DNA of 64,000 nucleotides from Moellerella sp963519845. GTDB taxonomy: Bacteria > Pseudomonadota > Gammaproteobacteria > Enterobacterales > Enterobacteriaceae. The notes under the pieces are model-generated. The model was not told the origin of the DNA. It searched no databases and was given only the letters and a program-made list of their open reading frames with translations. Shown piece by piece: positions 53,756-62,756 of this stretch (positions within the stretch are counted from its first letter, which is position 1; each line of letters starts with the position of its first letter). The stretch covers positions 1 to 64,000 of the forward strand of contig CAUQNX010000016.1 of assembly GCA_963519845.1 (NCBI GenBank). The letters are read 5' to 3'. The translations under genes and the position numbers were made by a program.

Positions 53756-54377
53756 ATTACTATTTATAAGGAAAGGTCTATTATTGGTCAAGCCGTAAAG
53801 ATGTAAATAATCTGCACCTTTGACTTTTATCAAATAAAAGGTATCTGCTTTTGATTTTTTTGTGATCGCAGTCGACTTTCTAAAAATAAATATAAAAAAT
53901 AGATATTAATTAAAAATCAAGAACAGCTCATCCGTTGTTTTATCCTAGCAAAAGAATCCGATGAGAATGGTGAATGATTAGAATAGTTAGATGATAAATT
54001 TAGTTAACTTAAGTCTCAATTAATAACCAATTTATACTATAAATCGCAATAAGTTATATTTTCCTTTGTTGTTTGTTGCTTGTTGTTTGTTGTTTGTTGT
54101 TTGTTGTTTGTATAAAAATACAAATAACATTAGTTGACCAAATAAAAGATGATGATTCTTGTTTTTATTTTTTCGAATAAAGTCACCATGTAGACCTATT
54201 GAGTTTCTGGTACGTATTCCATTACTCTTTTTGTGAGTTAAATTATGTTGGCTATTTTTCATTTGTATAACTTATTCTATGATTTCGCCAATTTATGAAA
54301 AATTTACAATTTATTATTCGATAGTAGGGAAAAAAACGTTATAGTAGTGGCTAATTAATATATTAATTAATCATAAA
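53756..54377. other. Divergent intergenic region with heptamer tract
   Basis: This AT-rich region between the heme receptor and the efflux operon holds the heptanucleotide repeat (listed separately) and the promoters of both flanking units. The 76-codon frame on the minus strand across the repeat shows no family features and is not called. Confidence 0.55.
54065..54112 (+). repeat. Heptanucleotide tandem repeat (TTTGTTG)n
   Basis: Six complete 7-base units, the third with one change (CTTGTTG), plus a partial seventh lie at 54065-54112, about 280 bp upstream of the ytcA-like gene. Seven-base simple repeats change length by strand slippage and are used by several host-adapted bacteria for phase-variable expression. 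Here the tract is outside any credible gene, so an effect would be on promoter spacing or looping. Confidence 0.85.
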
Positions 54378-54395
54378 GTGATAGGTGAGATTATC

Positions 54396-54677
54396 TTGAA
54401 CTTAATAAAAAAACACCGTCATATCGTTAGGATTTGTTTTTTATCCTTTTTATTAGTGGGTTGCTCACAAGAGCATTCTCCTCTATTTCCTATGTTAGGC
54501 GCTTATTTTCCTTCTTGGATGCTTTGTGTCTTTATTGGATTAATTGGCGCAATCCTTTTACGAATAGTTCTTATTTATTTCAATATTGATGATAACTTGC
54601 CTCTCCCGCTATTATTTTATTTTAGCGTCATGTTACTCATCGCATTCACAATTTCCTTACTTTATTTTGCTTATTAA
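54396..54677 (+). CDS. ytcA: YtcA-like small membrane lipoprotein
   Basis: The 93-residue protein has a lipoprotein-type signal (ICFLSFLLVGC, Cys about residue 20) and two further membrane segments (WMLCVFIGLIGAILLRIVLIYF; PLLFYFSVMLLIAFTISLLYFAY). It resembles E. coli YtcA, the small protein that precedes mdtNOP. The start is taken as TTG at 54396 because AGGTGAG stands eight bases upstream; a GTG at 54378 in the same frame is the alternative. It ends three bases before the mdtN-like start. Function in the pump is unknown. Confidence 0.75.
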   Translation: MNLIKKHRHIVRICFLSFLLVGCSQEHSPLFPMLGAYFPSWMLCVFIGLIGAILLRIVLIYFNIDDNLPLPLLFYFSVMLLIAFTISLLYFAY

Positions 54678-54680
54678 ATT

Positions 54681-55721
54681 ATGAATACAAAAAATAAAAA
54701 AAAGGTCGCGGTCATTATCACAGGAGTGGTTTTTGTGCTCCTGCTGATTGTGCTATGGAAAAGCTTTCAATCATCAATAATGGACCCACGCAGTGAAGAG
54801 GCAGTAATTGATGCAAATAAAATCAATATTTCCTCGACAGTTCCTGGGAGGATCAATCATTTTTATGTCAAAGAGAACGAAAAAGTCAATAAAGGCGATC
54901 TACTCTTTACTATTGATCCAACGCTATACGCTCTAAGGATGAATCAAGCAAAAGCAGAATTATTGGTTGCTGAAGCCGCGTTAAAAAATAAACAAAGAGT
55001 GATCGTTGCTGAGACCTCTAATTCGGAAGTGGCTGAAGAACAAATAAAACGCGCGCAGGTAAATTTAGCATTAACCACTCAGTCTCTTAAACGTTTAGAG
55101 CCTCTGCTCGCTAAAGGTTTTGTTACCGCACAACAAGTTGATGATGCTCGAACATTAAAACGAGATGCCGAAGTCAGTTTAAAACAAGCACAAAAACAAA
55201 ATATTGCTTCTGAAGCCTTAATTAATAATATCGATTCTGAAAAGGCACTTGTTGAGTCATTAAAAATGTCACTCGCTATGGCAGAGTGGGAATTAAGTAA
55301 TACTAAAATTAAAGCTCCCAGTAATGGTTATATTGTTGGACTAACATTATCCGCAGGTGAATTTGTTCTCTCGGGACAATCCGTGTTCACATTAATTGAC
55401 ACTGAAACCTGGTTTGCTTCGGCTTATTTTAAAGAAACAGATTTGAATAATATAAAAATCGGCCACTGCGTTACTGTTTATTCAATGATCGACAATAAAT
55501 ACCCTCTAAAAGGTAAAGTTCAGGGTATTGGTTGGGGTGTGATGTCTACCGATTTACTCAATATTCCAAGAGATTTACCTTATATCCCTAAATCATTAAA
55601 TTGGGTACGAGTTGAACAGCGCTTTCCTGTTCGCGTTATTTTGAATAATCCGCCTGAGAATCTAATGCGAATTGGGGCAACGGCAACTGTCAATATTGTA
55701 TCTAAAGATGATGACTGCTAA
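54681..55721 (+). CDS. mdtN: HlyD-family efflux adaptor (MdtN-like)
   Basis: The 346-residue protein has an N-terminal membrane segment (VAVIITGVVFVLLLIVLW), lipoyl half motif (INISSTVPGRINHFYVKENEKVNKGDLLFTIDP), coiled coil (about 90-210) and second half (LSNTKIKAPSNGYIVGLTLSAGEFVLSGQ). Order with FUSC and TolC-like genes matches mdtNOP of E. coli, a system linked to resistance to puromycin, acriflavine and other aromatic compounds. The end overlaps the next gene by 11-14 bases. Confidence 0.88.
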   Translation: MNTKNKKKVAVIITGVVFVLLLIVLWKSFQSSIMDPRSEEAVIDANKINISSTVPGRINHFYVKENEKVNKGDLLFTIDPTLYALRMNQAKAELLVAEAALKNKQRVIVAETSNSEVAEEQIKRAQVNLALTTQSLKRLEPLLAKGFVTAQQVDDARTLKRDAEVSLKQAQKQNIASEALINNIDSEKALVESLKMSLAMAEWELSNTKIKAPSNGYIVGLTLSAGEFVLSGQSVFTLIDTETWFASAYFKETDLNNIKIGHCVTVYSMIDNKYPLKGKVQGIGWGVMSTDLLNIPRDLPYIPKSLNWVRVEQRFPVRVILNNPPENLMRIGATATVNIVSKDDDC

Positions 55722-57576
55722 AGCGCAACTAGTTATTGAACAGGTAAAACAGGATTTATTGCCTTTCAAATTTCGCTTGGCAACATCATGGCGAATCGCT
55801 TTTCTCTGTGCATTAATGGCAGGGATTGCGATGTTATATGAAATTCCCGAATCTGCGATAAGCTGTTATCTCATTATTTATTTGGTCAAGGCCAACGCCG
55901 TTGAGAATATTTTACTGTCCATCGGTGTTATTATTTTATGCTCTATTGCTGTCGGCCTAGTACTATTACTTTTTAATTTAACGATCCAAAATATCCTATT
56001 ACGATTTTTTTTCATGGCACTATTTTCTGGCTTATTTATGTATTTATCCTCAGCCAGTAGCCTTGGTGATATCGGTAATCTAGTTGCATTAGTTATCGCT
56101 TTTTTAATGACACTAATTGATGATATCCCCTTCGGCGACGCTGCAACCCGAGGATTACTCTATGCTCTGCTGATGGCAACGTCACCGATGCTATTAGTCA
56201 TCGTATTTAATTATTTCTTTGGTATCAGCCCTAAAAAATTATTGATGAATAAGCTGTCTGAACGCTTGATAATAACCAACCAATTCTTTTTAGGGAAAAA
56301 TGCTACTCCATTTGAAATTAGTGAAGCTTTAAGTACACAAGCTGAATGTAAGCGTTATCTGATGTTTATAAAGATATTTTATTTAAGAAATAAAAAGGAT
56401 ATTCAGTGGCTAGATAATATGATTGATAACTCTTATCAACTCTTAATTATGTCACTAAACTTATCTGACACTAGCTCCACGGCTATCCGAGTTACCTTAG
56501 CCAATCAATGTCGTTTTATAGCACAAAGTTTATCTAGTTATAAAATAGAAGAATTACAAAAAATCTCATTTAATTTAGTTAATAAAAATTGCTCACTAAA
56601 AGAACTTATTGATTTTCAACAAATCTTATTTAAGCAAAAAGATGGGGATTTACCTCAGAAAAAAACGCCTTTTTTTGTTAAAGATGCATTCACAAATCCA
56701 AATCACAAATATTTTGCGATAAAAACAACTTTTGCAGCCCTTATTTGCTATTTATTCTATGACTACTTTGATTGGCAAGGTATTCATACAGCAATGATCA
56801 CTTGTTATGTGGTTGCACTTACATCAGTTGGAGAAACAGTTCATAAACTAACCTTGAGAATTATAGGTTGTTTAATTGGTGCGTTTATCGGGATAGTTTC
56901 TCTTATTTATATTATTCCTAACTTATCCGATATATTCGAACTGATGATATTGATCTTTTTCTGTCTATTACCAGCAGCTTGGATTGCTGCAGGAAATGAA
57001 CGTATTTCTTATGCGGGTGTACAGGTAGGATTGGCATTTTTATTAACCGTATTACACGGATTTAAACCAAGTTTTGATATGGATGTCGCCTCTGACCGAA
57101 TTTTAGGAATCTTATTAGGTAATATCGTGATGTACATTATGTTCACTAAAGTATGGCCAGTATCCATAATATCGACTATCAATAAAAAAATTAGTGATAT
57201 TTTAGACAACTATGCCGCGCTTAATGTGATGTCTCAAAAGAATGATTATCAAGCATTAGATTTAGTTGCTTCGATCAATGAAGATATTGTTAAATCAAAA
57301 GATGATATTAACTTGCTGATATTTGAAACTCAATTACAGGGGAAAAATAGAGCGCTTACTCAATTTTTTAATCAATTACTGTGTGAGGTATCAAGTTCAA
57401 GTTATCGCAACTATTCATCCAAGTTTATTCCTTTAAGCAGCCCAAGTACGCCATTTATGGGTATAAAAGGTCAATCAATAAAAGATATAAAGTGCCATAT
57501 ATTGAATTCAATATCGACGACCTTACCGACTCAAGAAAAAGAGCAGCTAATTAACCAATTAATCAGTGAGAAATAA
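55708..57576 (+). CDS. mdtO: FUSC-family inner membrane transporter (MdtO-like)
   Basis: The roughly 622-residue protein has two membrane-embedded halves, each with a FUSC/aromatic acid exporter pattern: WRIAFLCALMAGIAMLYEIPESAIS near the start, then KDAFTNPNHKYFAIKTTFAALICYLFYDYFDWQGIHTAMITCYVVALTSVGETVHK (residues ~327-380). DAFTNP and DW-GIHT are shared with E. coli MdtO. Start at Met (55708 or 55711), within the end of mdtN. The protein is thought to drive export with MdtN and MdtP. The energy source of this family is not settled. Confidence 0.87.
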   Translation: MMTAKAQLVIEQVKQDLLPFKFRLATSWRIAFLCALMAGIAMLYEIPESAISCYLIIYLVKANAVENILLSIGVIILCSIAVGLVLLLFNLTIQNILLRFFFMALFSGLFMYLSSASSLGDIGNLVALVIAFLMTLIDDIPFGDAATRGLLYALLMATSPMLLVIVFNYFFGISPKKLLMNKLSERLIITNQFFLGKNATPFEISEALSTQAECKRYLMFIKIFYLRNKKDIQWLDNMIDNSYQLLIMSLNLSDTSSTAIRVTLANQCRFIAQSLSSYKIEELQKISFNLVNKNCSLKELIDFQQILFKQKDGDLPQKKTPFFVKDAFTNPNHKYFAIKTTFAALICYLFYDYFDWQGIHTAMITCYVVALTSVGETVHKLTLRIIGCLIGAFIGIVSLIYIIPNLSDIFELMILIFFCLLPAAWIAAGNERISYAGVQVGLAFLLTVLHGFKPSFDMDVASDRILGILLGNIVMYIMFTKVWPVSIISTINKKISDILDNYAALNVMSQKNDYQALDLVASINEDIVKSKDDINLLIFETQLQGKNRALTQFFNQLLCEVSSSSYRNYSSKFIPLSSPSTPFMGIKGQSIKDIKCHILNSISTTLPTQEKEQLINQLISEK

Positions 57577-57581
57577 TAACA

Positions 57582-59051
57582 ATGACGCAATCAAAGACAA
57601 GAGATACATATAATGGCTTGCTAGTGACATTTTTAAGCTTACTTCTTGTTGGTTGTGTCGATACTAGCCGTTCATTTATGCAAGAGGCACAAAAGCCATT
57701 ACATTATCAAAATGAACAATATCTCTCCTCATCTGAAAAAAATTTATATGCGCAGAACAATGAAACGTTAAAGTCGCACTATAACTTAGCTGATCTGATC
57801 GATGTCGCACAGCAAAATAATCCTGAAACCCGTATTGGTTGGGAGCTTGCAAAAAAAGCTGCCACTAATATTGGTATGGTCGAAAGTACTTACCTACCCA
57901 TTATTACCGCAACCGCATTGAGTGGTTATCAGAAAGGAACATTTAAGTTACCGCATAATGATATAGTGGATAAAATCAATGTGTCCAACCATGTTTTTAT
58001 TCCTGCGTTGACATTTCAATGGCTTATTTTTGACTTTGGACAACGGGATGCTATCGCCAATGCAGCAAAACATGCCTCTTTAGCCGCAGATCTTAATTTC
58101 AACGCATTACATCAAAAAATTATTCATGATGTGACCATTGCTTATTTTAATTATGGTGCTGCGCAAAAAAAGATCAAAATAACCGATGAATCATTAATAC
58201 GTAGTAAAAATATCCTTTATGCTGTTGAGCAAAAAAAAGCGCGAGGTTTAGCTACCGTTCTGGATATTGCGTTAGCTCAGCAACAAGTCGCTCAAATGGA
58301 ATTTCAAAACGTCTTAGCCAAGGGTAAAGTAAAAGATCTATACCAACTTTTAGTTTCAACAATTGGGTTGTCACCGCTACAATCAATTAATATTCAATAT
58401 ACGGATGACAATATCCTTCCTGAGGATATAGCGCCATTAACTCATCAAATGATCCTTAATGCCTTATCTCAGCGTCCCGATATATTAGCTAATTATGAAC
58501 TCACACAAGCGGCGATGAAAACAACTCAGTCAGTTGAATCAGATTATTTTCCTAAAATTTATATGGCTGGTGCGCTCGCAGGGGGTAATAGTAGTTTAGA
58601 TGTGCAAGGCTTGCCCGGTATTAATCAGAATACATCCTCTTCAAATATACTTATTGGTATCAGTATTCCATTATATGAAGGTGGCATTCGACAGGCGCGT
58701 ATGAAAAATGCACAATCTGATATTATTATTGCTCAAGAAAATTTACGTAAAAGCCAAGAAATAGCCATGCAGGAAATGACAGTCGCCGAAAATACACTAA
58801 AGTCGGCACTGGAGGCTAATAAAGCCTCTAAACATTTAGTTGAAACAACAGAATTAAGCTATACCGCTAGCGTAGATTTTTATAAAAATGGATTAGGTAC
58901 AGTAACAGAAATTAATACCGCTGAAATTGCGCTGCTTACCTCTCAAATGGCTTATATTGATACCTATACAGGCTCTGTCATTGCCGCTATTGATCTGGCA
59001 TTTGCATTAGGTGAAATTGAGAGAGCATTACCCCGTTTTGAAACAAAATAA
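57582..59051 (+). CDS. mdtP: TolC/NodT-family outer membrane lipoprotein (MdtP-like)
   Basis: The 489-residue protein has a lipoprotein signal (LLVTFLSLLLVGC) and two TolC-type repeats: LADLIDVAQQNNPETRIGWELAKKAATNIGMVESTYLP and ILNALSQRPDILANYELTQAAMKTTQSVESDYFPKIY. It completes the MdtNOP-type tripartite pump as the outer-membrane duct. It begins five bases after the transporter stop. It is followed by a 10-bp stem hairpin in the convergent intergenic space. Confidence 0.9.
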   Translation: MTQSKTRDTYNGLLVTFLSLLLVGCVDTSRSFMQEAQKPLHYQNEQYLSSSEKNLYAQNNETLKSHYNLADLIDVAQQNNPETRIGWELAKKAATNIGMVESTYLPIITATALSGYQKGTFKLPHNDIVDKINVSNHVFIPALTFQWLIFDFGQRDAIANAAKHASLAADLNFNALHQKIIHDVTIAYFNYGAAQKKIKITDESLIRSKNILYAVEQKKARGLATVLDIALAQQQVAQMEFQNVLAKGKVKDLYQLLVSTIGLSPLQSINIQYTDDNILPEDIAPLTHQMILNALSQRPDILANYELTQAAMKTTQSVESDYFPKIYMAGALAGGNSSLDVQGLPGINQNTSSSNILIGISIPLYEGGIRQARMKNAQSDIIIAQENLRKSQEIAMQEMTVAENTLKSALEANKASKHLVETTELSYTASVDFYKNGLGTVTEINTAEIALLTSQMAYIDTYTGSVIAAIDLAFALGEIERALPRFETK

Positions 59052-59077
59052 ATCTTATATTTAATTACATATACAGT

Positions 59078-59117
59078 GCCAACGAGAAGATAAATATATA
59101 GCTACCATCTCGTTGGC
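59078..59117. terminator. Hairpin between convergent genes
   Basis: GCCAACGAGA pairs perfectly with TCTCGTTGGC over a 20-base loop. It lies between the stops of the efflux operon and the hydrolase gene, where a bidirectional terminator is expected. There is no clear T-run on either side, so the mechanism is unsure. Confidence 0.5.
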
Positions 59118-59130
59118 GAACAATTGATAA

Positions 59131-60150
59131 TTAACCGATGTTGATTTTCTCAAATACAGCTTTACCTGCATCTTTAAATTGTGAAATAGAGTATTGGCTA
59201 TAATTAACATCGCTATAGCCTCTAACCAACATCACTCCATTGGCTAAATCCGATAAACTTGTCCAAACAGTATATTCAGATTGCAGATTGCTAGCATCAC
59301 CACCGCCATCTTCGCCCATGCTACCTACGGTCATATTTTTAGTACGATCGAAACGATTCATAATATGCGCAAGTGTCGTGATTGCTTCTTTTGAATTAGC
59401 TGCTTTTAGGGCATAAGTTGAATAATAAACAGCACGGATAAAACGACCAACAGAAGTATCAGAAGATGGAAGATTTGCGACTGCTATACCACTATCAGGT
59501 TGGATAACATTTATATTTCCTAAACGAGCCGATGATTTATCAAGATTTGATAATTGACTATAATTATTTAGGTTTTTAATATGCCATGGGAAGTCTGGCC
59601 CATTTGTTATTACACCTGTTGGGTTTTCAAATACTTGTAGTCGTCCATCTACTGCTTCAACAACAATACACCCACCTTTATTATCATGGAAAATATAATG
59701 AAATGGTGAGGTTAAATTTCTAAAATTAACTAAGATTGGCGCCCAAAAATAACCCTGCTCAATTGCTACTTTTACCTCAGCAACATTTGAAAAAGAAGCG
59801 AGTGCCCATTCTCCTATTGATGTGACAGGAAGTGATTTTTCATAATATTCAGGTTCAATCGAGGTTAATTCAGCACTTGTTATCATATTCGCACTAAATG
59901 CAAGTCCTTCACTATTTAACCCTTGAAACATATTATGGTTATTACCATCAAAATAGATTTCCGTCGTGATGGCTAAGATCTCGAATTTAGAATAATAACT
60001 GAGACCATTGCTACCATCTGGCGCTTGTTTTTGAAAAAAGGTCTTTTGAGGATAATAGGTTAACCATGATGGTAAATCCTCTGTTAATTCAAGCGTTCTA
60101 CCTTGATAAATATTATTCTTGCTGTCTACTATTCCTAAACATGTGCACAT
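59131..60150 (-). CDS. Choloylglycine hydrolase-family amidase (bile salt hydrolase/penicillin V acylase-like)
   Basis: The 339-residue Ntn-hydrolase starts MCTC: Cys2 becomes the catalytic N-terminal nucleophile after Met removal. Other active-site positions are visible: Arg18 (GRTLEL), Asn in GLNSEGLAFSANM, Asn in FENPTGVITNGPDFPWH, and Arg in SDTSVGRFIRAVYY. Position 21 is Glu where classical bile salt hydrolases have Asp. There is no signal peptide, so the enzyme is cytoplasmic. It cleaves a linear amide, such as conjugated bile salts, penicillin V or acyl-homoserine lactones; the substrate cannot be told from sequence alone. It is convergent with the mdtNOP-like operon. Confidence 0.88.
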   Translation of the reverse strand: MCTCLGIVDSKNNIYQGRTLELTEDLPSWLTYYPQKTFFQKQAPDGSNGLSYYSKFEILAITTEIYFDGNNHNMFQGLNSEGLAFSANMITSAELTSIEPEYYEKSLPVTSIGEWALASFSNVAEVKVAIEQGYFWAPILVNFRNLTSPFHYIFHDNKGGCIVVEAVDGRLQVFENPTGVITNGPDFPWHIKNLNNYSQLSNLDKSSARLGNINVIQPDSGIAVANLPSSDTSVGRFIRAVYYSTYALKAANSKEAITTLAHIMNRFDRTKNMTVGSMGEDGGGDASNLQSEYTVWTSLSDLANGVMLVRGYSDVNYSQYSISQFKDAGKAVFEKINIG

Positions 60151-60441
60151 TTTATTTAACCTCAGTTAACGATATATTGATTATTTAATTGATATATCTG
60201 ATCTTAAAAAGTTAGGACTCATATCATGTACGTAGCTGTAAATAGTCGCATCTTATCCAAATCGGAATGGGTTAATGTAAAACCAAACTCTGATTATTAT
60301 AATATAAATATAGTAGATAACCCATATACAAATATTTTAGTCAAATGAGTCATTTTACGACATTATAGTGAGTTATCATTTTTTGATCATCTTGTTTTTA
60401 TTTATAGGAATATTGAATATGAAAATCAGAGCTATTCGAGT

Positions 60442-61485
60442 CTAAAGTTCAGCGTGAATTTGACTGATTTTTCTCACCCATGGCTTGTTGCCTTGTAGGG
60501 CTGCAGGGAGATGATTTTTGTCCTGTTTCGCTGAAGTGATATTAGAGTATTCCCCATACACCAAAATATACCACGGTCGACCGTTACGTACGGTTTCATA
60601 CACTAAATAGTTTGATAATTTATATCGGCGAGCTGTGTCATAAAGCCCATCGGGAGTGCTAGCACTGCTGATTTGTAACGTAAAATGATTTTCAGAGGCA
60701 TGACGTAGATTACCACCAAGATTGTTCGCTCGCGACGATTTAGATACTTTTGGCGCTGTAATTTTTGCCATTATAGGCACTTCAGCGGGAGCGTCAATTT
60801 GTGTGTGTGCTTGTGTGAATAATGTGGGCTCTAGTAACGGCGTTATTTCGTTAGTTTGTGCCAATATCGATTTTCTCTCTCTTACTGTAAGTAAATGAGC
60901 AAAAACATCTTTAGACCAATGATAGCTATGTTGCAACATTGCCGTTATCGGAGCTAGCACGCTACTAGGTACCTTGTTGACGACATCGATAGTATTTAAT
61001 GGGAGCTCAGGTATGGCGGGGCTGTCAGGGATACTGTGCAATTGTAAACAGCTCTGCTCATCCATGGGTCTATGTATTTTCGGAGACAAAGGTTCTAGTG
61101 CGCGAGTTTCTTGTTGAATATCCATGATTGCGACTCTCGCCATATCACGAATCTCACCATTAGTGCGCTGAGCCTGTTCTAACCACCATTGTGCACACGC
61201 CGTATTTTGTTGCCCACCTTCGCCAGTATAAAACAGGATACCAAGATGATATTGGCCTAAAGGGTAACCCCGTAGCGCAGATTGATGAATATAGTAGCGC
61301 CCTTTTTCAAGATCGATGGGGATACCATCACCATTAATCGATTGTACACCAAGGTCGTGAATATGTTCCACTGAGGTCTCATTAGAATAGCCATTGGCAG
61401 CACATAAAACTTTGATTTGAAAAAAAATAATAGTGTAAAAAGTGGCTCTAAGCCACGTGATAGTATGGTGGCAACTAAACTTCAT
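60442..61485 (-). CDS. Sel1-repeat and SPOR-domain protein at the end of a fimbrial operon
   Basis: The 347-residue product has a hydrophobic N-terminal signal or anchor (WLRATFYTIIFFQIKVLCAANG), two Sel1-like repeats (GVQSINGDGIPIDLEKGRYYIHQSALRGYPLGQYHLGILFYTGEGG, then CAQWWLEQAQ), a long low-complexity linker, and a C-terminal SPOR domain (FTLQISSASTPDGLYDTARRYKLSNYLVYETVRNGRPWYILVYGEYSNITSAKQ). SPOR binds denuded peptidoglycan glycans. It follows the fimbrial tip gene on the same strand. I chose ATG 61485; the frame reaches a GTG at 61527. I do not recognise a described family with this exact combination. A role in anchoring or placing the fimbrial machinery at the cell wall is a guess. 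Confidence 0.7.
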   Translation of the reverse strand: MKFSCHHTITWLRATFYTIIFFQIKVLCAANGYSNETSVEHIHDLGVQSINGDGIPIDLEKGRYYIHQSALRGYPLGQYHLGILFYTGEGGQQNTACAQWWLEQAQRTNGEIRDMARVAIMDIQQETRALEPLSPKIHRPMDEQSCLQLHSIPDSPAIPELPLNTIDVVNKVPSSVLAPITAMLQHSYHWSKDVFAHLLTVRERKSILAQTNEITPLLEPTLFTQAHTQIDAPAEVPIMAKITAPKVSKSSRANNLGGNLRHASENHFTLQISSASTPDGLYDTARRYKLSNYLVYETVRNGRPWYILVYGEYSNITSAKQDKNHLPAALQGNKPWVRKISQIHAEL

Positions 61486-61507
61486 AGATACTGATGTCTC
61501 GCGATAG

Positions 61508-61534
61508 CACTGTAGTGCTATTGGCACTACAGTG
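61508..61534 (-). promoter_or_regulatory. Intercistronic hairpin after the fimbrial adhesin gene
   Basis: CACTGTAGTGC (61508-61518) pairs perfectly with GCACTACAGTG (61524-61534) over a five-base loop. It stands between the adhesin stop and the Sel1/SPOR start. There is no T-run, so it more likely stabilises the mRNA or limits readthrough than terminates outright. Confidence 0.55.
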
Positions 61535-61553
61535 AAAGGTTATGTGAATAAAA

Positions 61554-62639
61554 TCACAGCCATGTGACTTCCATATTCACGGCAGCTGATCCAACACCAA
61601 GTGCATTGGCTCCAATACTACATAGCGACCAAACAAGAGGTATTGATGTATTCCACGATGAAAGCGAGACTGTTTGCTTTTGTGCACCATTCAGATTTAT
61701 ACCTGGAGGTGCACCACAACGACTATTTGTTGTAGATTCATTAAGGTACCCTCTAATTTCAGCAAGTGGAACTGAGTCAGTCGTTCGTAAAATATTAGCG
61801 CTATTCGTGTAACGGCCTGTACCTTGTCGCGTGAATTTAATGTCCACACTTTTTGTATCGCTAGATGTCGCATCCTTACAGTTGATGTCAACCTTTGATA
61901 CTACTGTTTCTAATAATTGCCCATTACTTTTCGTGCCTTCTACTGGTGGAAACGTAATAATATTATCAGTAGATACAGAGCATACCATTGAAGAAACAGT
62001 TAGTTGGCCACCGGTAAAAATCTTTTGTTTTGAGGAGGCGATCAAATTGTAGTATAGGTCTGGTATTTTAAATTTCCCTGAGGGTGCATTAGGTCCGACA
62101 TAAATAGTTATTTTTCCATTAAAGCTAGATTTAGAATTTGTCGCCTTCCAATATCCTAGTGTGCCTATACAGACTAATGATGATGCCGCACTTCCGAAGC
62201 CTAGCGTGCCATTTGCTGGATAGTTACCACGATCCAAGATTACATTGCCATCAACAGCTTTCCAAGATGAGTAATAATTCGGGGTACCAACTGTTGCCTC
62301 AGTGCTACCTGAAAAAGTTAAAATAATATCATTATCAATAACTAAACCACGGACTTTTCCATCGGAAGAGAGGCCTGTATTATAAGGGAGATTATTATCG
62401 CACCGCTCCTCAGGATTGATACTGGAGTTTGTTGTCAATTGCCCCATCTGATTGCGATAATCCTCAGTTTTACTTCCCTGAGGATATGCCGCTGAAACAC
62501 TGATCGGTATATCTATACGTGTATCTCTTTTTGTATCCCAATCAGCATAAGCAGTATTACTTGCAGTGAATATAGCTAGTACACAAGATAAGTATTGTCG
62601 CCAGTAATTTGATGGCCATTTTATTTTTTTTATTTCCAT
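61554..62639 (-). CDS. Two-domain fimbrial tip adhesin of the second fimbrial operon
   Basis: The 361-residue precursor has a signal peptide (MEIKKIKWPSNYWRQYLSCVLAIFTASNTAYA), an N-terminal unknown binding domain (about 33-200, one Cys pair RCDNN/LVCIG) and a C-terminal pilin domain (VSSMVCSVSTDNIITFPPVEG, VDINCKDATSSD, C-terminal VNMEVTWL). This is the plan of tip adhesins. The Met at 62639 begins a normal signal peptide. The frame is also open from 62747, where AGGATA precedes ATGATGATG, giving a 36-residue extension (see findings). Ligand unknown. Confidence 0.8.
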   Translation of the reverse strand: MEIKKIKWPSNYWRQYLSCVLAIFTASNTAYADWDTKRDTRIDIPISVSAAYPQGSKTEDYRNQMGQLTTNSSINPEERCDNNLPYNTGLSSDGKVRGLVIDNDIILTFSGSTEATVGTPNYYSSWKAVDGNVILDRGNYPANGTLGFGSAASSLVCIGTLGYWKATNSKSSFNGKITIYVGPNAPSGKFKIPDLYYNLIASSKQKIFTGGQLTVSSMVCSVSTDNIITFPPVEGTKSNGQLLETVVSKVDINCKDATSSDTKSVDIKFTRQGTGRYTNSANILRTTDSVPLAEIRGYLNESTTNSRCGAPPGINLNGAQKQTVSLSSWNTSIPLVWSLCSIGANALGVGSAAVNMEVTWL

Positions 62640-62756
62640 GAAATGACTATCCTGCTTAAATGTATGTTGAGTAAATCCAGTTGCTGGTGAGTTATCAGCA
62701 TTAAATTTATAAAATAACGCCATAAAGATAAATTTTGTCATCATCATTATCCTGCT

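Noticed and set aside
54032..54262. 76-codon minus-strand frame across the heptamer repeat
   Set aside because: No ribosome binding site, no family features, and part of it is simply the translated repeat.
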